This document shows, in pieces, positions 1 through 7,540 of a stretch of DNA of 64,000 bases (the first letter of the stretch is position 1; every line of letters starts with the position of its first letter). The notes beneath the pieces were generated by a model, which was given only the letters and a program-made list of their open reading frames with translations, searched no databases and was not told the origin of the DNA. The stretch covers positions 45,123 to 109,122 of the forward strand of contig NZ_JAGMUO010000130.1 in assembly GCF_019049325.1 (NCBI RefSeq), written 5' to 3'. A program made the translations under genes and the position numbers. Source of the DNA: Streptomyces sp. AC512_CC834 (lineage in GTDB: Bacteria; Actinomycetota; Actinomycetes; Streptomycetales; Streptomycetaceae).

Positions 1-89
1 GGTGAGAAGCGTGCGGGCGGCCGGGGGAGGGTGGGTGTCCCGGGTGGGCCGGTCCCTTGGGCGGGTCGCCCAGTGGCCCGGGGTGAGGG

Positions 90-217
90 GCGCGTCGGCG
101 CCTCGCCAGCACGCCGCCACGGCTTAGCGGCTTTCGCCCGGAGGGTGGTGCGGGGAGCGCGTGGGCGCGTCGCCTGCACGCCGGGTCGGCTCAGCGGCGG
201 ACGGCCGGTGGGTGGTG
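90..217 (+). repeat. direct pair of a degenerate ~60-base repeat
   Basis: Copies at 90-150 and 163-217 share the order GCGCGTC, GCACGCCG, CGGCT(T/C)AGCGGC and GG(A/T)GGGTGG. A third, inverted copy lies at 491-553. They look like decayed copies of one intergenic element; the origin is unknown. Confidence 0.5.
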
Positions 218-246
218 GATGGCGAGCGGTGGGTGGGGGACCCATG

Positions 247-290
247 CCGAAAGCCGCGAACAAATCGGCGGATTTGTTCGCGGCTTTCGG
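247..290. terminator. perfect 20-bp hairpin, probable bidirectional terminator
   Basis: Bases 247-266 are the exact reverse complement of 271-290, with a GGCG loop. There is no long T tract, as is usual for Streptomyces terminators. Which transcript it ends is unclear because no gene is recognised on its left inside the window. Confidence 0.75.
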
Positions 291-422
291 AGGGTGGTCT
301 GGGGTGGGGAGGGTGGAGGGGGTGATTGGACAGTGTGTCCCGGGTGTGTGGGGTGAATACGCAGGTGGGGTGCGATGAAGGGTGGGACAGAGTGTCCGAT
401 CGCGTCGTCGGGCCCCTCCAAG

Positions 423-490
423 CGGCCGACACCGCCATCCGGCCAACACCGCCATCCGGCCGGTCCCGCCATGCGGCCGACACCTCCACT
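423..490. repeat. 17-base tandem repeat, four imperfect copies
   Basis: Units begin at 423, 440, 457 and 474, each starting CGGCC and typically reading CGGCCAACACCGCCATC. The first two units differ by one base; the last two are diverged. The copies are contiguous without spacers, so this is not a CRISPR array. Confidence 0.6.
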
Positions 491-553
491 CCTCCACCCT
501 CCGGCCGAAAGCCGCTGAGACGGCCCGGCGTGCATGCGAGGCGCGAGCGCGCC
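491..553 (-). repeat. third, inverted copy of the ~60-base repeat
   Basis: Read on the minus strand this matches 90-150 closely, including CAGCGGCTTTCGGCCGGAGG. Together with the two direct copies it brackets the 247-290 hairpin and the 17-base tandem repeat. Confidence 0.5.
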
Positions 554-720
554 CCTCGTGCCGGGGACTGGGCGGCCGACGGGAGGGACCGGCGTGCCTC
601 GGCCACCCGTTTTCCCGGGCCGCTCGCTCGCTTCTCCCTCGTGCTGGAGCGAGCCGAGTCAAGGGTGGGCCGCAGGCCCATCGGCGGAGCCGACGCGACC
701 GCAGGGAGCGCCCTTTACTC

Positions 721-740
721 GGGTCGTGGAAGCACGACCC
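721..740 (-). terminator. 8-bp hairpin after the leftward DUF397 operon
   Basis: GGGTCGTG (721-728) pairs perfectly with CACGACCC (733-740) around a GAAG loop. It lies 26 bases past the stop of the leftward DUF397 gene, the position expected of its terminator. Confidence 0.5.
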
Positions 741-766
741 TGGCAAGGAAGCGAGTGGCCCCACGG

Positions 767-1027
767 TCACGTGGAAGCTGGGGCTCCCTTGATGCCGTCG
801 ACGAAGACCGACCAGGCATCGGCTTGGAAGCGGAGCCTGGGGCCGTCGGGGTTCTTGGAGTCGCGGATCGGGATGACGGCGGGGTTCCCGGTGGCGACTT
901 CCAGGCAGTCGCCGCCGCTCCCGCCGCTGTACGTCGACTTGCGCCAGCGAGCGACCTCGAGGCAGTTGCCGCCGCTGCCGCCGCTGTAGCTGGACTTGTA
1001 CCAAGTCGCCTCAGTGTCGCTCCTCAT
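767..1027 (-). CDS. DUF397 domain protein with duplicated motif
   Basis: This 86-residue protein has the DUF397 signature (W-KSSYSGG--GNCLEVA, then VRDSK-like IRDSKNPDGP and a W-F-VDGIKG end). The first half of the domain is present twice in tandem with a period of about 19 residues (YSGGSGGNCLEVA then YSGGSGGDCLEVA). Its ATG overlaps the end of the upstream XRE gene by 17 bases and has AGGA eight bases before it, so the pair is probably translationally coupled. DUF397 proteins are small partners of WhiJ/Scr1-type XRE regulators in Streptomyces, where they act in developmental control or toxin-antitoxin-like pairs. The direct biochemical role is unknown. Confidence 0.9.
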   Translation of the reverse strand: MRSDTEATWYKSSYSGGSGGNCLEVARWRKSTYSGGSGGDCLEVATGNPAVIPIRDSKNPDGPRLRFQADAWSVFVDGIKGAPAST

Positions 1028-1850
1028 GGGCGTAATCCTGCGCCATCGCCTCGATAAGAGCCAGGGAGTTCTGAGGGGACAGGGCGCAGGCCGAGAGGAG
1101 GTCGTACGTCTGCCGCTGGTAGCGGACGATTGCGGGATCGTCCTCAAGGCGGCCCGTCCCAACACCCTCGAAATAGGCCAGCGGTGGGGCGTCGTCGAAG
1201 CTCATCAACTTGATGGCGCCCTCCAGCGCTGCGTGTGCACCCGCCGTGAAGGGAAGCACCTGCACGATGATTCGGTTCCGGCGGACCAGAGCAACGATGT
1301 GGGCAAGCGCCTCGGCCATCACCTCGCGTCCCCCCGTCGCCCTACGTAACGCGGCCTCGTCCAGCACCACCCACAACAACGGCTCTGTTGGATCGTCGAG
1401 GAGCTGGGCCCTATCCATTCGGGCCGCTACGAGCGCCTCGATCACATCGTCAGGCGCGGTGGGTTGGTAGGCGCGGCACACTGCTCGCGTATACGCGGGT
1501 GTTTGCAACAGCCCGGGGATCAACAGGGGTGCGTACTCCCTGATCTCCGTAGCAGCCCCCTCCGCCTCCGCCGCCTCCGCAAAGTGCTCCGGATACTTCG
1601 ACTTGGCCGAAGCCGCGCAGTTCCGCCGGAAGAAGTCCTCCGTGCCCAGGACGTCGTCCAGCAGACGTGCGTACTCCGGCTGCATCCGGCGCGTGCCGGA
1701 CTCCAGTTGGCCGATGAACGAGCCGCTGACGAACAGGCGGGCGCCCAGTTCCTCCTGGCTCAGGCCGGACTTCTCGCGGGCGTGGCGCAGCTCGGCGCCG
1801 AGGAGGGCGCGGGGGGACGAGGACGGGTCGAGGTCTTTCGGTCCTGGCAT
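1011..1850 (-). CDS. XRE-family HTH regulator with DUF5753 (WhiJ/Scr1-like)
   Basis: This is a 279-residue cytoplasmic DNA-binding protein. An XRE helix-turn-helix covers roughly residues 16-72 (LSQEELGARLFVSGSFIGQLESG), followed by the DUF5753 C-terminal domain (from about residue 85, with the family signature PGLLQTPAYTRA). Length and order match the Streptomyces WhiJ/Scr1 family, whose members usually repress the genes next to them and pair with a DUF397 protein, as here. The short gene at 1969 is divergent. The start is the ATG at 1850. No operator was singled out. Confidence 0.93.
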   Translation of the reverse strand: MPGPKDLDPSSSPRALLGAELRHAREKSGLSQEELGARLFVSGSFIGQLESGTRRMQPEYARLLDDVLGTEDFFRRNCAASAKSKYPEHFAEAAEAEGAATEIREYAPLLIPGLLQTPAYTRAVCRAYQPTAPDDVIEALVAARMDRAQLLDDPTEPLLWVVLDEAALRRATGGREVMAEALAHIVALVRRNRIIVQVLPFTAGAHAALEGAIKLMSFDDAPPLAYFEGVGTGRLEDDPAIVRYQRQTYDLLSACALSPQNSLALIEAMAQDYAHEERH

Positions 1851-1968
1851 GGTGACGGAACTCCCGGTCGCACAGCAGCGGTTGTTGGGGCGCCCTGTAT
1901 GGCCAGGTTAGGGGCGGAACGGACACGCTGTGTCGCGAATCACGAACTCAGCGTGGAGGTGAGGAAGG

Positions 1969-2358
1969 GTGCGGTCGACCGAAGAAGTCGTCGAGTCCTT
2001 GCGGCAGGCCCTCGTGGGCGCCGGTGTCGTACTGCCGTCCCTGTGTGTCGATCCGGTGACCGGCGCGAGTGACGAGCCGTTCGCCCTGGTCGAGTTGGGG
2101 CGGTGCAACGTCCGGGTGGCCGAGCGGCTGGCGTCGGTGGTGCGGGGGGAGCGGCCCGCAGTGGGTACGCATGCTGTGGACGCGAGGGACGGGCGTGTGG
2201 GGGAGGTGATGGGGCATGTCGGAGGCAGCGTGCAGTTGCGGCCGGTCGCCGGGGGCCGGGAGTGGGACTGCCCGCAGGCGTCGGTGGCCGTGGCGCGGCC
2301 GGAGGAGGTGCTGAAGGCCCGGCTGCGCGGGACGAACCACGAGAGCGTACGACGCTAG
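1969..2358 (+). CDS. conserved hypothetical protein, divergent from XRE gene
   Basis: This 129-residue soluble protein begins at a GTG with an AGGTGAGG-type ribosome site just upstream. The family is not recognised. It has no signal peptide or membrane segment. The N-terminal part (MRSTEEVVESLRQALVGAGVV) looks helical, and the middle is rich in Val and Gly (CNVRVAERLASVVRG) as in a small alpha/beta fold. It sits back-to-back with the XRE/DUF397 pair, the usual place for a gene controlled by such a regulator, so it may be a target or third member of that module. Its function cannot be assigned. Confidence 0.7.
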   Translation: MRSTEEVVESLRQALVGAGVVLPSLCVDPVTGASDEPFALVELGRCNVRVAERLASVVRGERPAVGTHAVDARDGRVGEVMGHVGGSVQLRPVAGGREWDCPQASVAVARPEEVLKARLRGTNHESVRR

Positions 2359-2367
2359 GGCGCTTCG

Positions 2368-2976
2368 TCAGGCGGGTGGCCAGCTCCGTAGGGCCATGTC
2401 GGTCACCCGCTGGAGGTCTTCCCGGGTGGCGCCGCCGGCGGCCTGGACGGAGATGCCGTTGGCGATGGTCATGAGGTAGCGGGCGAGGTCCACGGGATCG
2501 GTGTCGGCGGGCAGGTCGCCGGCGTCGATCGCTTGCCGGAAGCGGTCGCGGAGATGGGTAACGCCCCCGTTGCGCCAGTCGGCGAGCATGTCCCGGACGG
2601 GGAGTCCGGTGTCGCCGGCGGCGAGGGAGCCCTGGACGCCCAGGCAGCCGGGCGGGCAGCCGGGGCGGGTGCTGGTCCGGACGGCGCCGTTCAGGAACGC
2701 GGTTGCCACCTCGCGGGCGGTCGGCTCCAGCAGGGCCCGGGCCACGTACGCGGCGGGGCCCTCCTCGTAGCGCTCCAGGGCCTTGCGGAACAGGTCCTCC
2801 TTGTTGCCGAAGGCCGCGTACATGCTGGTGCGGGTGATGCCCATGGCGCTGGTGAGGTCGGTGAGGCTGGCGCCCTCGTAGCCCTGCTTCCAGAAGACCC
2901 GCATGGCCTGTTCGAGGGCCTCGTCGGCGTCGAATCCTCTCGGGCGGCCGATCGGCCCCTTTCCTCGCGTCTCCAT
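2368..2976 (-). CDS. TetR-family repressor
   Basis: This is a 202-residue TetR regulator. The N-terminal helix-turn-helix occupies roughly residues 10-60 (GYEGASLTDLTSAMGITRTSMYAAFGNKEDLFRKAL). The C-terminal ligand domain has the CPPGCLGVQG pocket segment typical of the subgroup that regulates adjacent oxidoreductases. It is transcribed away from the SDR gene at 3070. Two copies of a GTACCGA-N-CGGTAC-like palindrome lie in the 93-base gap, so it very probably represses both itself and the dehydrogenase in response to an unknown reactive or aromatic compound. Confidence 0.93.
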   Translation of the reverse strand: METRGKGPIGRPRGFDADEALEQAMRVFWKQGYEGASLTDLTSAMGITRTSMYAAFGNKEDLFRKALERYEEGPAAYVARALLEPTAREVATAFLNGAVRTSTRPGCPPGCLGVQGSLAAGDTGLPVRDMLADWRNGGVTHLRDRFRQAIDAGDLPADTDPVDLARYLMTIANGISVQAAGGATREDLQRVTDMALRSWPPA

Positions 2977-2996
2977 GCGCCCACTCTACCGCTTCC

Positions 2997-3010
2997 GTAC
3001 CGAACGGTGC
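2997..3010. promoter_or_regulatory. TetR operator, imperfect copy
   Basis: GTACCGAACGGTGC matches 12 of 14 positions of the perfect palindrome at 3033-3046. It lies 20 bases before the start of the TetR gene. Confidence 0.7.
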
Positions 3011-3032
3011 AGATGTGCTACGTTCTCTTTCG

Positions 3033-3046
3033 GTACCGATCGGTAC
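3033..3046. promoter_or_regulatory. TetR operator, perfect 14-bp palindrome
   Basis: GTACCGATCGGTAC is its own reverse complement. It starts 36 bases after the first copy and ends 23 bases before the SDR start codon, where a bound repressor would cover the SDR promoter or leader. Confidence 0.8.
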
Positions 3047-3069
3047 TGAACTTCACGGAGGTCATTCTC

Positions 3070-3819
3070 ATGGGACAGCTCGAAGGCAAGACCGCCGTCA
3101 TCACGGGCGGCGGCACCGGGATCGGCCTCGCCACCGCGGTGCGGCTGGCGGACGAGGGCGCGCACGTGTTCATCACCGGACGGCGCAAGGCCGAGCTGGA
3201 CGCCGCGGTGGAGACCATCGGCGCGGCGAAGGTCACGGCGGTGGCCGGGGACGTCACCGACCTCGACGACCTGGACCGGCTCTACGACGCGGTCCGCGCC
3301 CGGGGCCGGGGGCTGGACGTGGTCTTCGCCAACGCGGCGACCGCCGCACACATACCGCTGGAACAGGTCACCGAAGAGCAGATCGGCCAGATCTTCGGTG
3401 TCAACGTGCGGGGCGTGCTCTTCACCGTGCAGAAGGCGCTGCCGCTGCTCAACGACGGCGCCTCGGTGATCCTCAACGCCTCCACCGCCGCCGACAACGG
3501 CGCGGAGGCGTTCAGCCTGTACGCCGCCTCCAAGGCCGCCGTACGGACCTTCGCGCGGGGCTGGGCCAACGAACTCAAGGGGCGCGGTGTCCGGGTCAAC
3601 GCCGTTTCCCCGGGTCCGGTCGACACCCCCGGGATCACCGGCCTCGTCGGCGAGGAGAACGCGATCGCGGCCCGCGCGAAGCTCGCCACGGACACGGCCA
3701 TCGGGCGGATGGGGCGCCCCGAGGAGGTCGCCGCGGTGGTGGCCTTCCTCGCCTCGGACCAGAGCAGCTTCGTCCTCGGCGCCAACTGGTACGTCGACGG
3801 CGGTGAGAACCAGATCTGA
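3070..3819 (+). CDS. short-chain dehydrogenase/reductase (SDR)
   Basis: This is a 249-residue classical SDR, a cytoplasmic NAD(P)-dependent oxidoreductase. The Rossmann cofactor motif is TGGGTGIG (residues about 12-19), the catalytic Ser lies in LNASTAADNG, and the YxxxK motif is YAASK near residue 150. The C-terminal PGPVDTPG and WYVDGG segments are typical. The chosen ATG has GGAGG nine bases upstream; a much longer upstream open frame is ruled out because it would run through the TetR gene and the operators. The divergent TetR regulator probably controls it. The substrate is unknown; the family resembles quinone/aldehyde-type reductases under TetR control. Confidence 0.93.
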   Translation: MGQLEGKTAVITGGGTGIGLATAVRLADEGAHVFITGRRKAELDAAVETIGAAKVTAVAGDVTDLDDLDRLYDAVRARGRGLDVVFANAATAAHIPLEQVTEEQIGQIFGVNVRGVLFTVQKALPLLNDGASVILNASTAADNGAEAFSLYAASKAAVRTFARGWANELKGRGVRVNAVSPGPVDTPGITGLVGEENAIAARAKLATDTAIGRMGRPEEVAAVVAFLASDQSSFVLGANWYVDGGENQI

Positions 3820-3859
3820 CCCGCGGGTGGGCGGGCGGTCTGTCTATCGTTCTGTCTGT

Positions 3860-4447
3860 CTATCGGTCTTCGTCCGGTGTCACGATGCGTTCGACCGCCG
3901 CCGCCACCAGCTCGTCGCGCTCGGCCGGGGTGAACACGTCCGGCAGGGTGAGCTGTTCGACGATCAGCCAGTTCAGGGCGAGATAGAGGAGCTTGACGGC
4001 CGTCGCGTCGCCGGGGAGGCCGGACGCCTCGTGGTAGGTGACGTTGGCGGCGACATCCTCGCGGATGCGCTCGGTGAGGACCGCGCGCAGCTCGGGGCGC
4101 CGGGTGGCCTCCAGGCGGAGTTCGAGCAGGGCGAGGTAGCCGGTGCGGAAGGCGGCGATGCGGTCGACGAGTTCGCGCATGAGCTGGACGTAGGTCTCGC
4201 GGTCGCGGCCGGCCGTGCGCTGGCGGGTGAGGGTGGCCTCGTCGGGGTGGAGGCGCTCGTAGACGCGGGCGCCGGCCTGGGTGAGCAGGTCGTCGCGGTT
4301 CGCGAAGTAGTTGGACGCGGTGCCGGGCGGTACGGCCGCCGCCGTGTCGACCGCGCGGAAGGTCAGGCCCCGGGCGCCCTGCGCGGCCAGCACCTCGATC
4401 GCGCCGTCGACGAGGGCGGCGCGGCGCTGGTCGTTCCGTCTCACCAC
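3860..4447 (-). CDS. TetR-family regulator
   Basis: This 195-residue TetR protein has an HTH in roughly residues 10-55 (GARGLTFRAVDTAAAVPPGTASNYFANRDDLL). The C-terminal domain contains a long helical dimer/ligand region (LLELRLEATRRPELRAVLTERI). It begins at consecutive GTG codons (4447 or 4444), both lying in the first unit of the 14-base tandem repeat, so the ribosome-binding region of the gene is itself made of that repeat. No target is obvious; it follows the 189-residue hypothetical gene on the same strand and could be co-transcribed with it. Confidence 0.9.
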   Translation of the reverse strand: MVRRNDQRRAALVDGAIEVLAAQGARGLTFRAVDTAAAVPPGTASNYFANRDDLLTQAGARVYERLHPDEATLTRQRTAGRDRETYVQLMRELVDRIAAFRTGYLALLELRLEATRRPELRAVLTERIREDVAANVTYHEASGLPGDATAVKLLYLALNWLIVEQLTLPDVFTPAERDELVAAAVERIVTPDEDR

Positions 4448-4496
4448 GTCAGGCTCACCACGTCGGACTCACCACGTCAGGCTCACCACGTCAGAG
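4441..4496. repeat. 14-base tandem repeat x4 across a gene junction
   Basis: Four consecutive units TCACCACGTC(A/G)G(G/A)C run from 4441 to 4496; the fourth ends AGAG. On the minus strand the array contains the stop codon of the upstream hypothetical gene (4491-4493) and the GTG starts of the TetR gene. It may be slipped-strand expansion of the TetR leader, or repeated binding sites. Confidence 0.85.
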
Positions 4497-5060
4497 GCCG
4501 CCCATCGGTTCGATGTCCACCCGTACCGGTGTGCCCCACACCCGCAGCACCTCGTAGTCCGTGAACTCGTGGACGAGCCGGTACGCCATCGCCGCGCGCG
4601 GTGCGCGCAGTTGGGCCGCGATGTACAGCTCGGCCTCGCGGCGGTCGCGGCGCGGGGTGCCGCACAACTGCCACGCCTGGCCGTTCCACAGCTCCGGCAG
4701 CCAGCGCTGCTGGGGCTGCGGGCGGTCGCCCCGCACCCCGTACCGGGACTGGACCGGCTCGGTGGGCCGGGCGGGCAGCGGGTCGCCGTTGTACTCGGCG
4801 CGGCGGGCGGTGCGGCGGCGGGTCTCGCACAGGAGGCACAGGTCGGGGGCGGCCTTGTCGACCGGCCCGTTCGGATGCTCGGGGCAGCGGGTGCTGGGGG
4901 CCGTCGTCGTGACGCTCTCCTCCAACTGGTCCAGCGCCCGCTTCAGGTCCGCGCGGACCTCGTGCAGCTTGGCCTCCGGCGTGTCGGTGCTCAGGGCCTC
5001 GCCGTGCTCACCGAGGAGACGCAGGGCGCGGCCCAGTGCGGTTAGCTGGGCGTGGTTCAT
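4491..5060 (-). CDS. conserved hypothetical protein with CPEH/CLLC zinc-ribbon-like motif
   Basis: The product is 189 residues from the ATG at 5060; an upstream GTG at 5102 would add 14. A helical N-terminus (LGRALRLLGEHGEAL, then a DLKRALDQLEESV stretch) is followed by a possible metal-binding pair CPEHPNGPVDKAAPDLCLLC. The C-terminal half is rich in Trp and Arg (WLPELWNGQAWQLCG). No signal peptide or membrane helix is seen. The family is not recognised, although similar proteins occur in streptomycetes. It is upstream of, and in line with, the TetR gene across the 14-base repeat array. Confidence 0.65.
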   Translation of the reverse strand: MNHAQLTALGRALRLLGEHGEALSTDTPEAKLHEVRADLKRALDQLEESVTTTAPSTRCPEHPNGPVDKAAPDLCLLCETRRRTARRAEYNGDPLPARPTEPVQSRYGVRGDRPQPQQRWLPELWNGQAWQLCGTPRRDRREAELYIAAQLRAPRAAMAYRLVHEFTDYEVLRVWGTPVRVDIEPMGGL

Positions 5061-5118
5061 GTTCTTCAGAATCGCACACGGCGCCGACAGGGCCGGAGGC
5101 ACGGGCAGGAGCGTTCGG

Positions 5119-6054
5119 TCAGTCGTGCGCCCCCGTGAGCGCCGCGCGCAGGTGGCCGCCGGACTCGGTCAGGAGGCGGGCGGCCGTCGGGCCGTCCACG
5201 TCGGCGAGCAGGACCAGGATCGCGTGCTTGACCTCGCCGTCGGTCGCCGTCAGGGCGCGCTCGATGTCGGCGTCGGCGGCACCGGTGGCGAGCGCGACGA
5301 TTCGGCGCGAGCGGGCGCGCAGCTTCTCGTTGGAGGCGCGGACGTCCACCATCAGGTTCCCGTACGTCTTGCCGAGCCGGATCATGGTGATCGTCGACAG
5401 CATGTTCAGGACCAGCTTCTGTGCCGTGCCGGCCTTCAGGCGGGTGGAGCCGGTGAGCAGCTCGGGCCCGGTGACGACCTCGATGCCGTGCTCGGCTGCG
5501 GCGGCCAGGGCGCTGTTCCGGTTGCAGGCGAGGCCGACGGTCAGGGCGCCGAGCGAGCGGGCGTACTCGACGGCGCCGACGGCGTACGGGGTGCGGCCGG
5601 AGGCGGAGACGCCGACCACCGTGTCGTCGGCGGTCAGGGCGAGGGCGTCCAGGTCGGCGCGGGCCAGCTCGGGCGAGTCCTCGGCGCCCTCGATGGACGT
5701 GACCATGGCGTCGGGGCCGCCCGCGATCAGGCCGGCGACCTGCCCGGGGGTGGTGTTGAAGGTGGGCGGGCACTCCGAGGCGTCCAGTACGCCGAGTCGG
5801 CCGGCCGTACCGGCGCCCGCGTAGACCAGCCGTCCGCCGCGCGTCATCCGGGCGGCCACGGCGTCGATGGCGGCGGCGATCTCGGGCAGCCGCTCGGCGA
5901 CGGCGGTGGGCACGGTGGCGTCCTCGCCGTTCATCAGCCGCGCGATGTCGAGGGTGGGCAGCCGGTCGATCTCCGCCAGCTCGGGCCGGAACGCCTCGGT
6001 GGTCAGCGTCTCCAACTGGGAACGGAGGTCGGGGTGATGGGGGGTGGAGGTCAT
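5119..6054 (-). CDS. murQ: N-acetylmuramic acid 6-phosphate etherase
   Basis: MurQ cleaves the lactyl ether of MurNAc-6-phosphate to give GlcNAc-6-phosphate and D-lactate, the key step of peptidoglycan amino-sugar salvage. The 311-residue length is normal. The SIS domain carries YAGAGTAGRLGVLDASECPPTF-type sequence with the catalytic Glu in DASE, a second SIS motif SASGRTPY, and the C-terminal DLMV/NEKLRARS region with TGAADADIERAL. It lies 77 bases after the murR-type regulator on the same strand, forming a murR-murQ unit. The gap contains four short CGGTACT-type repeats (about 6081-6115) of unknown meaning. Its product feeds the GlcNAc-6-P pool that controls DasR in Streptomyces. Confidence 0.96.
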   Translation of the reverse strand: MTSTPHHPDLRSQLETLTTEAFRPELAEIDRLPTLDIARLMNGEDATVPTAVAERLPEIAAAIDAVAARMTRGGRLVYAGAGTAGRLGVLDASECPPTFNTTPGQVAGLIAGGPDAMVTSIEGAEDSPELARADLDALALTADDTVVGVSASGRTPYAVGAVEYARSLGALTVGLACNRNSALAAAAEHGIEVVTGPELLTGSTRLKAGTAQKLVLNMLSTITMIRLGKTYGNLMVDVRASNEKLRARSRRIVALATGAADADIERALTATDGEVKHAILVLLADVDGPTAARLLTESGGHLRAALTGAHD

Positions 6055-6131
6055 GAGGGTGCGGCTCTTTCTGGTGTCTGCTCGGTACTTCGGTACTCGG
6101 TACTCGGTGCCGGGTGGTGCTGCCGATGGCC

Positions 6132-7088
6132 CTACGGCCTGCCGCGATGCGCCCCGTGCCGGTGCGCCAGCGCCTCGTAGGAAGCCGCCAAAGCCGGCGC
6201 GGCCGACTCGTAGGTCCGCTGTGCCACGCCCACGAACAGGCAGTCCACCACCAGTAGCTGACTGGTCCGGGACGACATCGCCGCCGGGCGCAGCTCGCTC
6301 TCCCGCGACGTGGACGTGGTCAGTACGTGGTCGGCGTACTGCGTGACGGGACTGTCGGGGCGGCCGGTGATCGCGACGGTCGTCGCGCCGCGCTCGAAGG
6401 CGACCCGCAGCGGTTCGATGACGTCACCCGTGGAGCCGGAGTGCGTGATCGCGAGGGCGACGTCCCCGGCGCGGAGCTGCACCGCGTTGGTGACGGCGAG
6501 GTGCGTGTCGCCCGGGGCGTGGGCTATGAGCCCTATACGCAGCATCTTCTGGGTGAGATCCTGGGCGACCAGACCGGAGGCGCCGATGCCGTACACGTCG
6601 GTGCGGCGGGCGGCGACGAGTGCGGCGACGGCCGCGCCGAGCTGGACGGTGTCCAGTCCCGCGGCGGTGTCGGCGAGGGTCTGCTGCTCGTCGTAGGCGA
6701 GCTTGGCGACGACGTCGGCGATCGGGTCGTCGACCGCGATGTCGGTCGTGATGGCGGGCGCGCGGCCGGACTGCTGCTGGGCGGCGAGCCCGGCCAGCGC
6801 GAGGCGCAGATCACGGTAGCCCGGGTAGCCGAGCAGCCGGGCGGTGCGTACGACGGTCGCCTCGCTGGTGCCGGTCAGCTCGGCGAGGCCGGTGACCGTG
6901 AGGGCCGCGCAGCCGGCCGGGTCGCCCGCGACGGCCTCGGCGACCCGCTGCATGGAACGGGTCATCGACGGCGCCAGCGTGCGCACCTTGGCCGCGAGGG
7001 CGGCGGGCGCGGGCGGCGCGCTGCCGCCAACGGTGGCGCGGCGGCCCCCGGAGGCCTTCGCGAAAGTTTCCTTCACTTCATCGGTCAC
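6132..7088 (-). CDS. MurR/RpiR-family transcriptional regulator
   Basis: This is a 318-residue sugar-phosphate-responsive regulator. The N-terminal HTH_6 domain (about residues 35-110, LAELTGTSEATVVRTARLLGYPGYRDLR) is followed by a SIS domain (about 145-285, with DVYGIGASGLVAQDL and ITHSGSTGDVIEPL) that binds phosphosugars. Position upstream of murQ and family identity suggest it senses MurNAc-6-P and controls murQ. A GAAA-N10-TTTC inverted repeat lies five bases before its start. It is divergent from the zinc-ribbon protein at 7144. Confidence 0.93.
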   Translation of the reverse strand: MTDEVKETFAKASGGRRATVGGSAPPAPAALAAKVRTLAPSMTRSMQRVAEAVAGDPAGCAALTVTGLAELTGTSEATVVRTARLLGYPGYRDLRLALAGLAAQQQSGRAPAITTDIAVDDPIADVVAKLAYDEQQTLADTAAGLDTVQLGAAVAALVAARRTDVYGIGASGLVAQDLTQKMLRIGLIAHAPGDTHLAVTNAVQLRAGDVALAITHSGSTGDVIEPLRVAFERGATTVAITGRPDSPVTQYADHVLTTSTSRESELRPAAMSSRTSQLLVVDCLFVGVAQRTYESAAPALAASYEALAHRHGAHRGRP

Positions 7089-7092
7089 TCAT

Positions 7093-7110
7093 GAAAGATA
7101 TTCTCGTTTC
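7093..7110. promoter_or_regulatory. candidate RpiR-type operator, GAAA-N10-TTTC
   Basis: GAAA at 7093-7096 and TTTC at 7107-7110 form an inverted pair in an unusually AT-rich patch of the murR/7144 divergent gap. RpiR-family regulators often bind GAAA/TTTC-armed sites. The arms are short, so support is moderate. Confidence 0.4.
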
Positions 7111-7143
7111 GGTGCGCGGGTCAAGAGTGCGCACAATGGGTGC

Positions 7144-7527
7144 ATGGACCCCATCAGCCCCCTCGAGCAGACGCTGCACGCCGCGCGCGCCCTCGTGCTC
7201 GCCGACCTGGTGGCCGGTCAGGTCGCCGAGCCGGACGTCGTGTCCCTCGTCGAGGAGTCCGTCGTGCAGCGGCGCTGGTGGGTCGAGCAGTGGCCGGAGG
7301 GTGCCCCGTTCGTGGCGGGGCTGGTCGCGCAGGACGTGCAGGACGCCCTGCTGGAGCGGTACGGCCGCTGGCCGCTGTGCCCGGTGTGCGGCGCCGGCGA
7401 CCCGCACGCGCTGGACGTCGAGCCCGAACTGGGTCCCGACCCGCACTGGGTGTGCGGCCAGGCGGGCGTGAAAGTCGCGGCGGTCGGCTCGCTGGGCGCC
7501 GCCACCGGCGGCCCGGAGCCCTCGTGA
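7144..7527 (+). CDS. conserved actinobacterial protein with CPVCG zinc motif
   Basis: This 127-residue soluble protein starts at the ATG at 7144; the longer open frame upstream would run through murR. Two Cys clusters, CPVCGAGDPH and HWVCGQ, could bind a zinc ion in the C-terminal third. The N-terminus is helical and acidic. The family is recognisable as a streptomycete conserved protein but has no known function. The DUF4031 gene follows 13 bases later and probably shares its transcript. Confidence 0.75.
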   Translation: MDPISPLEQTLHAARALVLADLVAGQVAEPDVVSLVEESVVQRRWWVEQWPEGAPFVAGLVAQDVQDALLERYGRWPLCPVCGAGDPHALDVEPELGPDPHWVCGQAGVKVAAVGSLGAATGGPEPS

Positions 7528-7540
7528 GGACGGCCGCCCG

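Larger units (their letters stand above)
1..766. other. non-coding, repeat-rich left edge
   Basis: No convincing gene is visible in this stretch. Long open frames exist on both strands only because of the GC content; none pairs a plausible ribosome site with a recognisable product. It holds a 20-bp hairpin (247-290), three related copies of a repeat of about 60 bases (90-150, 163-217 and, inverted, 491-553), a 17-base tandem repeat (423-490), and the hairpin that probably ends the leftward XRE/DUF397 operon (721-740). Confidence 0.7.

Noticed and set aside
423..490. 17-base repeat considered as a CRISPR array
   Set aside because: Copies are contiguous with no spacers and no cas genes are present.
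4561..6180. 539-codon plus-strand frame opposite the hypothetical gene and murQ
   Set aside because: murQ is unmistakable on the other strand; the frame has no recognisable domain and Arg/Gly-rich composition.
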